Positions 42,908 through 51,025 of a DNA stretch of 64,000 bases are shown here, piece after piece. The stretch's first letter is position 1; each line of letters begins with the position of its first letter. The stretch is from contig JAYFQX010000006.1 in assembly GCA_034926635.1 (NCBI GenBank), positions 95,565-159,564 of the forward strand. The letters run 5' to 3'. The translations under genes and the position numbers were made by a program. The notes below the pieces were generated by a model, which did no database searches, was not told the DNA's origin, and was given only the letters and a program-made list of their open reading frames with translations. The DNA comes from Christensenella sp034926635. GTDB lineage: Bacteria; Bacillota; Clostridia; Christensenellales; Christensenellaceae.

Positions 42908-45859
42908 ATGTTGGATATCGCTCTTAGAAAAAAGAAACAAGATAAGCTGGTTCTGGCACTACTGATTACGGCGGGGATATTGATCGTTTTTTTTCCTTTT
43001 ATTTTTCAGGGGAAGCTGCTCATCTATCGTGATATGGGTTCGGATACCGCAAATTCTTATCTAATGTACTATGAAGCGGCAGTCAATAAGCTGTCCGCGG
43101 GAGATTTTTCTTTTTGGTCATTTTCTGCCGGGCTTGGTAAGGATATTATTTCGGCACAGAATATTATTTTCGATCCGTTTGCCATTATCGTTTATATTGC
43201 GGGGGTAGGATTTGGTCCGGAAAGCATACCTACAGGCATTCTGATCATGCAGATCGTCAAAATTTACTGCGCAGCATATGCATGTTATTTGTTTTTATCC
43301 GCGTTTCGTTTATCGGCAAAATCCAGGGTTGCGGCATCGTTCATGTATGCGTTTTGCGGCTATATGATGATGTGGGGACAACATTACTTTTTTGCCACGC
43401 CTTTTGTGTTTATGCCCTTGCTGTTATACGCGATTGAAAAATCATTTTTCAAGAAAACCTATCTGTGGCTGATTACGGCGGCAACTGCCGTTATCACGCT
43501 GAATTCTTACTATTTTGCTTATATTATTCTAATTGTTTTTGCTGTTTATACAATTTTGCGTTTTTTCTGCGTCAATGAAAAGTGTTCTTGGCGGTTGTTC
43601 TGCCGCCAGATATTGCCGATGGTCGGCATGGTGGTTTTGGGACTGATGATCGCCGCCGTGACATTGCTTCCAACCATATATCAGACAACGCATGTCTCTA
43701 GGAGGCTGACCGGCTCGGCGACAGGCGCAAGCGGGACGCAGTCGCAAAAGTTGGTTTCCGCTGCTGCGTCAAGCGTGGACGGCAGCTTTTTAGGGAAAAT
43801 GGGGCGCTATATGGCTTCGCTATGGAATGAATTGTATTATAAGACCCTGGGACTTGGCTTTTTTTCCACGCGATTTTTGGGAGGCGTGAACGGTTTTGCG
43901 GGGAGTACCAACGCATACGAGGCACCGCAGGTATTTTTTTCTACGCTATTTATCATACTTGCACCGCAGTATCTGGTCGGAGCGGTTCGCGACCGGCAGC
44001 ATAAAAAAAGAAGGCGTGTTATTCTTTGCGGGATCGCGCTCATGATCCTTGCGGTCGTATGGCCGTTTGTGGGGGTCGTTTTGAATGGTTTTGCCTATCC
44101 GAGCTCTCGTTTTCTTTTGGTGCTCGCACCACTGTTCGCATTGATATCGGCAAGGGTACTGGATGATATCATGATCCATAAAAGGTTGCACAAAAAAACT
44201 TTTTGGATTACGATCTCAATAATGGCGGTGGTTTATTTATATGCTTTGCTGCGTGTGTCGGGCGCGCCCCAAATAGAGGAGACGCCGTGGTACATCTGGT
44301 TTGTACTGCTGAGCGCGGCGGCGACAGCCGGGTTTGTCTTTGTGCTGCACAGTATGAACCGAAGCGGCGTAACGGGCAAAGGAATGAGGGGACTCTACTG
44401 CCTGCTGTGTGTTTTGCTGCTTTTAAATATGGGCGCGGACGGATTTGTTTCTCTTAACGCAGACCGTGTAACAGTGACAAAGGAACAGTATGAGGAAATG
44501 CTCGACGGCAGGATGAGCGAGGCGGTATCGGCTGCCAATGAGCAAAATGATGGGTTTTACCGGATGGAAAAGAATTTTATGTCCGTTTCAGACTACCTCG
44601 AGGCATTCCCGCAGAAATATCACGGCGTGACGTCATATAGCTCGACAGAGAATAAATACCTGATGACTTTTATGGAACATGTATGGCCGGAGATGGTACC
44701 CCGCCTGATGTCTAATGTATATTTCTATGCTACCCAACCGTTTGTCAATCCCTATGTGGAGGCGCTGCTTGGTGTAGAATATGTTGTTGATGGAATGCGT
44801 AAAGATAACGGATTGTATTATAGTCGGACGAGTCCCGTAGCTGTATATGAAGAGGCATATGCGGACGAAAATGGGGAGTGGACGCTCTACCGCAATACGC
44901 TTGCCCACGGAATCGGGACTTATTTTGAGCATGCGGTCAGTATGGAAGCGTACGAACGAGCGGATCTGTTTGAAAAAAAAGCACTGTTGATGAATAATGT
45001 TATTACAGACGACGAAGCAATTTTGGATGAGTTCCCGACAAAAGAGACAAAGGTGGAATATGTTGATGTATTAGATTTGTCCAAAGCGTATGCCAGCACG
45101 ACTCCGGAAGATTTTGAAGCCGCAGGTTCCGACCCTATGAAGGTAACGCGGGTGGATTGGATTACGCCTACTTCCATTCTGATGACACCCGGCAAAAATG
45201 ACAATGGGATCATAATCCCCGTTGCTCAGGATTTGACGGGGATTGAGAAAGAGAAAAAATTATATATGTCGGTGGATGTAAGTGCAGAAGGGGCATATGG
45301 TGTTCAGGTGCTTTTTGATACAGGCAATGATTTTAACGAGGAAGAAAGCATTGCGTTCCGCTGCTATTATTCTATAGGGCGGCAGCAAAGCCTGTTTTTC
45401 GAGGTGCCAGAGAATACAAAGGCAATCCGCCTTGACGCTGATTACCCAAATAAGATGTGTGTAGTCACCTTCAGTAATATCAAGACGGCAATTATGGATG
45501 ATTTGCAATTACCAGACGACGCGGAAATTACTTTTGATCGTCAGGCGCAAAGCGATGTCGTAACGGCTAGTGTTTTTGCAGAAAGTGAAGGCGTCTTGTT
45601 TGCAGCGATCCCTTATGATAAAGGATGGTCGGCTTATGTGGATGGGGAAAAGCAGGAGATATACCAGACAGACTATGGATTTTGCGGTCTTTGGCTACCT
45701 GGGGGAGAACATGAAATAAGGTATGTATACCATACGCCATGGTTAAAAATGGGTATCGCTGTTTCGTTTTGTGGGATTGTCCTTCTTGCAGTCGTAGAAG
45801 CATGGATATTATTTAAAAGGAAAAAACGCGGAATCGTTTGTAGTAAGAATAAAAAATGA
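42908..45859 (+). CDS. YfhO-family membrane glycosyltransferase
   Basis: About 983 residues. A hydrophobic half has about twelve to fourteen membrane segments (about 12-500), with an early loop FQGKLLIYRDMGSDTANSYLMYYEA (shown only by its ends FQGK and DMGSD) typical of GT-C enzymes. A large extracellular part (about 520-945) and one final membrane helix follow. YfhO proteins transfer sugars from polyprenyl-phosphate donors to polymers outside the cell. A stretch at about 785-865 (LFDTGNDFNEEES ... AIRLDADYPNKMC) resembles the module of the glycosyltransferases downstream. ATG 42908 has GGGAGAAGG upstream; the earlier frame start lacks one. Confidence 0.85.
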   Translation: MLDIALRKKKQDKLVLALLITAGILIVFFPFIFQGKLLIYRDMGSDTANSYLMYYEAAVNKLSAGDFSFWSFSAGLGKDIISAQNIIFDPFAIIVYIAGVGFGPESIPTGILIMQIVKIYCAAYACYLFLSAFRLSAKSRVAASFMYAFCGYMMMWGQHYFFATPFVFMPLLLYAIEKSFFKKTYLWLITAATAVITLNSYYFAYIILIVFAVYTILRFFCVNEKCSWRLFCRQILPMVGMVVLGLMIAAVTLLPTIYQTTHVSRRLTGSATGASGTQSQKLVSAAASSVDGSFLGKMGRYMASLWNELYYKTLGLGFFSTRFLGGVNGFAGSTNAYEAPQVFFSTLFIILAPQYLVGAVRDRQHKKRRRVILCGIALMILAVVWPFVGVVLNGFAYPSSRFLLVLAPLFALISARVLDDIMIHKRLHKKTFWITISIMAVVYLYALLRVSGAPQIEETPWYIWFVLLSAAATAGFVFVLHSMNRSGVTGKGMRGLYCLLCVLLLLNMGADGFVSLNADRVTVTKEQYEEMLDGRMSEAVSAANEQNDGFYRMEKNFMSVSDYLEAFPQKYHGVTSYSSTENKYLMTFMEHVWPEMVPRLMSNVYFYATQPFVNPYVEALLGVEYVVDGMRKDNGLYYSRTSPVAVYEEAYADENGEWTLYRNTLAHGIGTYFEHAVSMEAYERADLFEKKALLMNNVITDDEAILDEFPTKETKVEYVDVLDLSKAYASTTPEDFEAAGSDPMKVTRVDWITPTSILMTPGKNDNGIIIPVAQDLTGIEKEKKLYMSVDVSAEGAYGVQVLFDTGNDFNEEESIAFRCYYSIGRQQSLFFEVPENTKAIRLDADYPNKMCVVTFSNIKTAIMDDLQLPDDAEITFDRQAQSDVVTASVFAESEGVLFAAIPYDKGWSAYVDGEKQEIYQTDYGFCGLWLPGGEHEIRYVYHTPWLKMGIAVSFCGIVLLAVVEAWILFKRKKRGIVCSKNKK

Positions 45860-45958
45860 GTCTGCCTGCTATAGATAAGTTAGCGGATGAGGAGCAAGTT
45901 GCTCGTAGATTTCGATGAGAAACTTTGATTAAAATATTAATTAATTGTTACAAAAATA

Positions 45959-45987
45959 TTGTACAAATCGCTAAGAATTGTTATACT
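45959..45987 (+). promoter_or_regulatory. Promoter of the lipoprotein-autolysin operon
   Basis: -35 TTGTAC (45959-45964), 17-base spacer, -10 TATACT (45982-45987). Transcription would start near 45995, so the coding start is ATG 46009, or a leaderless ATG at 45997. Confidence 0.78.
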
Positions 45988-46008
45988 TGCATTATTATGA
46001 GAGTTAAT

Positions 46009-46545
46009 ATGTGGAATTTAAGAAAATTATTTGCGCTATGCATTTGTCTGACAGCAACCGTTACATTGTGCGCGGGCTGTTTTTCCGCAAGCGGAAAGGA
46101 TGCTTCTTCAGTTTCGATTAAAACGGATATTTCTGCTCCGCAGGCAAGCGAGGCGGCGCAGGGTATCGTCAAACAGGCGCAGCAAACGCTATCGGATGCA
46201 GAGACGGTTTATTTGCATGCTTTTCCAGAGATGGCGCGGCGTTACGGCAAGACTGTTATGGAATTTGAAGCTGAACAGTATTTTTTGAATTATGCCCGCA
46301 TATTGCAGGAAGATCAAAGCGTTATGCCAACAGATGAAGCTGTTTTAGCGGCAATGGATGGTATTGGTCTTTCGGTGGAAAACGGAACCTTTAATATGGA
46401 GAATTATACAGCGGGCATGAGCAGGGAACTGATGGAAGTGCCGGCGGCGATGTTAAACGCAATTCGAAATTATGATACGTCTAGTCAAGGAGAAAACTCT
46501 GAATTGGACGCAGCATATCGGGCATACCAGGACTACTTACAATAG
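46009..46545 (+). CDS. Small lipoprotein, function unknown
   Basis: About 178 residues. A signal sequence with lipobox VTLCAGC (Cys about 22) is followed by a Ser/Ala-rich linker and a helical domain (about 45-170) containing EFEAEQYFLNYARILQED. No family recognised. The open frame runs further upstream but crosses the promoter. It precedes the autolysin gene by 11 bases and so is co-transcribed; it may help localise or control the autolysin (inference). Confidence 0.7.
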   Translation: MWNLRKLFALCICLTATVTLCAGCFSASGKDASSVSIKTDISAPQASEAAQGIVKQAQQTLSDAETVYLHAFPEMARRYGKTVMEFEAEQYFLNYARILQEDQSVMPTDEAVLAAMDGIGLSVENGTFNMENYTAGMSRELMEVPAAMLNAIRNYDTSSQGENSELDAAYRAYQDYLQ

Positions 46546-46556
46546 AAGGAGAAATC

Positions 46557-49500
46557 ATGGGGATTACAAAGACATCAGGTAGACAGCGTGGATGGGCAAT
46601 TGTTTTGGCGATCGTGATATTATTAAATCTTGTTGGCGGTGTGTTGCTTTGTATGCCGACGGAAGCAAAAGCCGCAAATAGTGCTTTTGTTATTTTTATT
46701 CATCCTGGTCATAGCCCGGCAAGCACTGGAAGTGGCGCAGTTGCGGGCGACATTAAGGAAGCCACAATTAATGAAGCAGTTTCCATTAAGCTGGGCGAAA
46801 AGTTGCAGGCGGAAGGGTATACCGTATACCTAACAAATCCTACAAAACAAAGTACGTCGCTGAAAACGATCATTCCCGCAACAGAAAAACCGCTGGAGGG
46901 ACAGTATAACTATGGCGATCAGGTACTGCCAGCGGCTTGCACTCCGGAAAAGTATGGCGTGAACGTAACGCCGAATCTCATTTTGGACATTCACCACAAT
47001 TCGTCTACCAGTTCTTCCGCAAGAGGGATTGAGGTATATTATAATTCCAATTATTCCGTGAATACGGACTATCCCAATATGAATTACGGAAAAACAAAAG
47101 AAGTGGCAGATGCCTCAAAGGCTGCTGCCAATATCATCAATGCGCAATTCAGGAACGATTTAAAATATATTTCTACCCGTTCCTCTATTTTGGATACGGA
47201 AACAACGGGTGTCAAAAATTCTCTTTGCAGGAATGCGGATATTCCTTCTGTACTGGTCGAGGCAGGGTATATGTCGAACGCGACCGAGTTGAGCGCTATT
47301 TGTAATTCTGCAAACCAGGACGCGCTTGTAGCCTCGCTGGTAAAAGCGATCAATACCTACAAAACATATGATCAAACGCCGCCGACTGCGACTGGCGTGA
47401 CGCCTTCGGCATATACTGCCTATGGAAAATCTTTTGATGTCAATGCAATCAATGTAAGGGATGTCAGCGGTGTGGCGAAGGTGGAGTTTGCAGTGTGGAA
47501 TGCGGCGGACAGCAGTACACTGAAATGGTATAACGGCAGCGATTTCAAAAATGGGAATTGGGGAATTACGCTGAAAAGAAGCGATTTAAATAATATTCTG
47601 GGGACCTACGTAATTCACGCCTATGCGACGGATATGCTGGGAAATAAAGGTTTTATTGGCGGAACAACCGTAAACATGGTAAAAGAGGATACAACGCCGC
47701 CGACTGCGGCAGGCGTAACATCCTCCGCGTCGATTGTTTATTGTAATGCGTTTGAGGTATACGCGATCGGTACGGCGGATACGGAAAGCGGTGTCGGGAA
47801 TGTGAAGTTCGCGGTGTGGAGTAAGGCAGATCAAAGTGACATGAAGTGGTTCCGCGGTGTCGACTACGGCAATACGAACTGGGGAGCGCAGGTCAGCAGA
47901 AAAGATATCGGTAATGTTTTGGGTACGTATTACGTCCATGCTTATGCGGAGGACAAGGTAGGGAATTCCGCTTTTGTCGGCGGAACGATAGTGAATATTG
48001 TAAAAGAGGATAAAACAGCGCCTGCGGCAGTGAGTATTCAGCCGGAGGCGACGGAAGTCAATAAAAATACTTTTGATGTCAACGCGATGCAGGTGAGCGA
48101 TACGGAGAGCGGTGTGGCGAAGGTGGAATTCGCAGTATGGAGCAAGACAGACCAGAGCGACATCAAGTGGTATAGCGGCAGTGATTTTAAGAACGGCAAC
48201 TGGGGGATCACGGCGAATGTTGTAAACCATAAAAATAATACGGGTACGTATAACATCCATGTATACGCAACAGACAAAAATGGAAACCGTGGGTTCATAG
48301 GTGCCACGACGGTCAATGTATTGAAAGATACGGTACCGCCGATAGCGTCGAGTATTACATCGTCAGTGAAAAACACTTACGGCAGCACGTTTGAAGCATA
48401 TGCGATCAATGTGCATGACGACCGAAGCGGGGTCGCGAAGGTGGAATTCGCAGTATGGAGCAAGGCAGATCAAAGCGACATCAAGTGGTATAGCGGCAGT
48501 GATTTTAAGAACGGCAACTGGGGGATTACGGCGAATATTGTAAACCATAAAAATAATACGGGTACGTATAGTATCCATGTATACGCGACGGACGGCAGCG
48601 GAAACCGCGGGTTAGTAGGAGCGACGACGGTCAATGTGTTGAAAGATACGGTACCGCCGACAGCGTCGAGTATTCTTGCGCCAGTGAAGGAAACGTACGG
48701 CTCGAGTTTTGAAGTATACGCGATGAATGTAGCAGATAATCACAGCGGTGTCGCGAAGGTAGAGTTTGCAGTATGGAGCAAGGCGGATCAAAGCGACATG
48801 AAGTGGTATAGCGGCAGTGATTTTAAGAACGGCAACTGGGGGATTACGGCGAATATTGCCAATCACAATAAGAATTACGGCATGTACAATGTCCATGTAT
48901 ACGCGACGGACGGCAGCGGAAACCGCGGGTTCGTAGGCGCGACTACGATAAATGTATTGAAAGATACAGTGCCGCCGACGGCAAGCAGTGTTACTGTACC
49001 GGAGCGGGAAGTTCATGGAACGATATTCTTTGTGAACGCAATGGATGTAACGGATGATCACAGCGGGGTCGCGAAGGTAGAGTTTGCAGTATGGAGCAAG
49101 GCGGATCAAAGCGACATGAAGTGGTATAGCGGCAGTGATTTTAAGAACGGCAACTGGGGGATCACGGCGAATATTGCCAATCACAATAAGAATTACGGCA
49201 TGTACAACGTCCATGTGTATGCGACGGACGGCAGCGGAAACCGCGGGTTCGTAGGCGCGACAACGGTAAATGTATTGAAGGACACGACGCCAGCGTCCAT
49301 GTCATCCATGAGTATAACGCCGGAAACGATAACGGATGAATTTACCGTAACGATGTATGGGTTAAAAGCGGGTACCGGGATTGAAAAAGTAGAGTGCGCC
49401 GTATGGAATAGCAGGGATACTGCGGGGCAAAAATGGTATGATGCAATTTCCTATAATAATGGAAATTGGTACAGGAAGGTTAATATTTCCGATTTTGATT

Positions 49501-50339
49501 TTGAAGCAGGAACCTATTATATCCATATTTATGCTACGGATGGAGATGGAAATCGCTCTTTTGTTGGAGGAGAAACGGTTTCAGTACAGGGAACGCATAA
49601 AATTATGGGGACGTCTTCGGTAACGAAAGAACAGTTAGTAAACTATTATATCAGCAAAGCACCTGGTGGTTTGAGCGCATATCCGCAGGAGTATGTGGAC
49701 AAAGGTGTTAATTTGAACAGATTAGCGGAATTGTACGTTCAGGAAGCTGCCGCTGAAGGGGTTAAGGTAGAAGTTGCATGGGCACAGATGTGTCTGGAGA
49801 CGGGATATCTTAAATTCGGAGGAGACGTTCAGGTAGGGCAATTTAATTTTGCGGGGCTTGGTGCAACAGGCAATGGTGTTCCTGGGTTTAATTTCGCAGA
49901 AGTGTACGGTGATAACAGCAATGGAATATTGGCAGGAGTCAGAGGGCATATCCAACATCTGAAGTGCTATGCATCGACAGGACCGGTAGCTACATTGAAC
50001 TCCGAAGGAAAGCCTTACGACCCCAGATGGTCCGCGAGCCTTAGGGGAAAAGCGCCGACAGTAGAATTGCTGGAAGGGACCTGGGCGATGAGCAAGGGAT
50101 ATGCCGCGAATTTGATTGCCATTATGGACAGGATTCAGGCGGCATCCGGTGCTGTGGTAGTGATGGGGATAGAGCCGGGCCTGGAAAGCGCAGCGCTGGA
50201 AGAAAGCACCGAGCCGAGCGCAAGTCCAAGTGCAACGCCGGAAATAAGTGCTGCACCGAGCGCGAACCCAAGCGTAACGCCGGAAGAAAGCACCGAGCCG
50301 AGCGCGGGTACGGATGCGGAAGTGCCGGATGCCGTATAG
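46557..50339 (+). CDS. Two-domain autolysin: amidase, seven GBS_Bsp-like repeats, glucosaminidase
   Basis: 1260 residues. Signal peptide (about 10-38, VLAIVILLNLVGGVLLCMP). Amidase_3 domain (about 40-270) has zinc ligands in FIHPGH, EATINE and DIHHNS, and catalytic Glu in VLVEAGYMSN; it cuts the N-acetylmuramoyl-L-alanine bond. Seven GBS_Bsp-like repeats (about 273-1011) follow. A glucosaminidase (GH73-like) domain (about 1025-1195) has catalytic Glu in AQMCLETGYLKFGGDV. The Ser/Pro-rich tail ends in EPSAGTDAEVPDAV with no anchor motif. AGAAGGAG precedes the ATG. It probably separates daughter cells, as Atl-type enzymes do. Confidence 0.93.
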   Translation: MGITKTSGRQRGWAIVLAIVILLNLVGGVLLCMPTEAKAANSAFVIFIHPGHSPASTGSGAVAGDIKEATINEAVSIKLGEKLQAEGYTVYLTNPTKQSTSLKTIIPATEKPLEGQYNYGDQVLPAACTPEKYGVNVTPNLILDIHHNSSTSSSARGIEVYYNSNYSVNTDYPNMNYGKTKEVADASKAAANIINAQFRNDLKYISTRSSILDTETTGVKNSLCRNADIPSVLVEAGYMSNATELSAICNSANQDALVASLVKAINTYKTYDQTPPTATGVTPSAYTAYGKSFDVNAINVRDVSGVAKVEFAVWNAADSSTLKWYNGSDFKNGNWGITLKRSDLNNILGTYVIHAYATDMLGNKGFIGGTTVNMVKEDTTPPTAAGVTSSASIVYCNAFEVYAIGTADTESGVGNVKFAVWSKADQSDMKWFRGVDYGNTNWGAQVSRKDIGNVLGTYYVHAYAEDKVGNSAFVGGTIVNIVKEDKTAPAAVSIQPEATEVNKNTFDVNAMQVSDTESGVAKVEFAVWSKTDQSDIKWYSGSDFKNGNWGITANVVNHKNNTGTYNIHVYATDKNGNRGFIGATTVNVLKDTVPPIASSITSSVKNTYGSTFEAYAINVHDDRSGVAKVEFAVWSKADQSDIKWYSGSDFKNGNWGITANIVNHKNNTGTYSIHVYATDGSGNRGLVGATTVNVLKDTVPPTASSILAPVKETYGSSFEVYAMNVADNHSGVAKVEFAVWSKADQSDMKWYSGSDFKNGNWGITANIANHNKNYGMYNVHVYATDGSGNRGFVGATTINVLKDTVPPTASSVTVPEREVHGTIFFVNAMDVTDDHSGVAKVEFAVWSKADQSDMKWYSGSDFKNGNWGITANIANHNKNYGMYNVHVYATDGSGNRGFVGATTVNVLKDTTPASMSSMSITPETITDEFTVTMYGLKAGTGIEKVECAVWNSRDTAGQKWYDAISYNNGNWYRKVNISDFDFEAGTYYIHIYATDGDGNRSFVGGETVSVQGTHKIMGTSSVTKEQLVNYYISKAPGGLSAYPQEYVDKGVNLNRLAELYVQEAAAEGVKVEVAWAQMCLETGYLKFGGDVQVGQFNFAGLGATGNGVPGFNFAEVYGDNSNGILAGVRGHIQHLKCYASTGPVATLNSEGKPYDPRWSASLRGKAPTVELLEGTWAMSKGYAANLIAIMDRIQAASGAVVVMGIEPGLESAALEESTEPSASPSATPEISAAPSANPSVTPEESTEPSAGTDAEVPDAV
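47373..49590 (+). repeat. Seven GBS_Bsp-like repeat units
   Basis: Units begin at 47373, 47691, 48012, 48330, 48648, 48966 and 49284. Units three to six are almost identical in their core; units one, two and seven are more diverged. Confidence 0.92.
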
Positions 50340-50376
50340 CTTTTATAGGTCGATGAGCGATAGATAGAATGATTTT

Positions 50377-50438
50377 ATACCCGGAAAATGAAGACAGAAA
50401 TCGCGAGAGACGGTTTTTGGTTTCCGTGCTCCGGGTAT
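50377..50438 (+). other. Structured element after the autolysin gene
   Basis: Outer stem ATACCCGGA (50377-50385) with TCCGGGTAT (50430-50438), enclosing an inner hairpin ACGG (50410-50413) / CCGT (50424-50427). No T-run follows, so it is not a standard terminator. It could be an mRNA-stabilising 3' structure or part of a leader for the next lipoprotein. Confidence 0.45.
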
Positions 50439-50493
50439 CGTCTTATACATGGATAAGGGCGTATGGGATAGTGCGGCAGATGTGGAGGAATTT

Positions 50494-50916
50494 ATGAAAA
50501 AGAGTTTATGGATGATTGTGGCGTTGATATTGCTGCTGTTTTGTGCTGCGGGATGTGTAGCGACGGCAGAACCGTCGGCAAGTGGAGTTATTTCTGCGAG
50601 CGTTTCGTCGGAAAGTATGCAGACGGAACAGGCAGAGAAGAATTCGCTTCCGCCGGTTGATCCGGACATCACGGAGGATACCGCGAAAGACGCGACGGAT
50701 TATATGGCATGGACGCAGAAAGATTGGAACACGGCAGATGCCGAAAATAAAGATATTTGTGCGATGACGTATGTCGTTATGACGAATCCTGATATGGTGA
50801 AGGCTGCAGAGGCTGAACTATCCGTTGCTGTCGAGAATGCGCAACAGGAACTGAATACATTATTTGCAGAGTATCCGGACAAAACGTTGGAAGAGCTTGC
50901 GCAGCTAAATCAATAA
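50494..50916 (+). CDS. Small lipoprotein, function unknown
   Basis: 140 residues. Signal sequence MKKSLWMIVALILLLFCAAGC with lipobox CAAGC (Cys 21), then a Ser/Thr-rich linker and a short helical domain (about 60-135) containing AMTYVVMTNPDMVKAAEAEL. GGAGG lies six bases before ATG 50494, ruling out the upstream frame start. It flanks the autolysin on the other side from the lipoprotein at 46009 but shows no clear sequence similarity to it. Confidence 0.72.
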   Translation: MKKSLWMIVALILLLFCAAGCVATAEPSASGVISASVSSESMQTEQAEKNSLPPVDPDITEDTAKDATDYMAWTQKDWNTADAENKDICAMTYVVMTNPDMVKAAEAELSVAVENAQQELNTLFAEYPDKTLEELAQLNQ

Positions 50917-50964
50917 AAAACGGACAAGAGCTGACGCTGCGGGCAGTGTATGTGCTGCCGCCAA

Positions 50965-50993
50965 TTGCAAAAAAGATGACCGTATGGTATAAT
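50965..50993 (+). promoter_or_regulatory. Promoter of the glycan assembly and export operon
   Basis: -35 TTGCAA (50965-50970), 17-base spacer, -10 TATAAT (50988-50993) with TG extension. It should drive the genes from 51026 to 60920. A GC hairpin without T-run (GGCAG/CTGCC, about 50941-50960) precedes it. Confidence 0.85.
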
Positions 50994-51025
50994 TCTATTT
51001 CAATAACTATTGATGGAGGCGTGCT

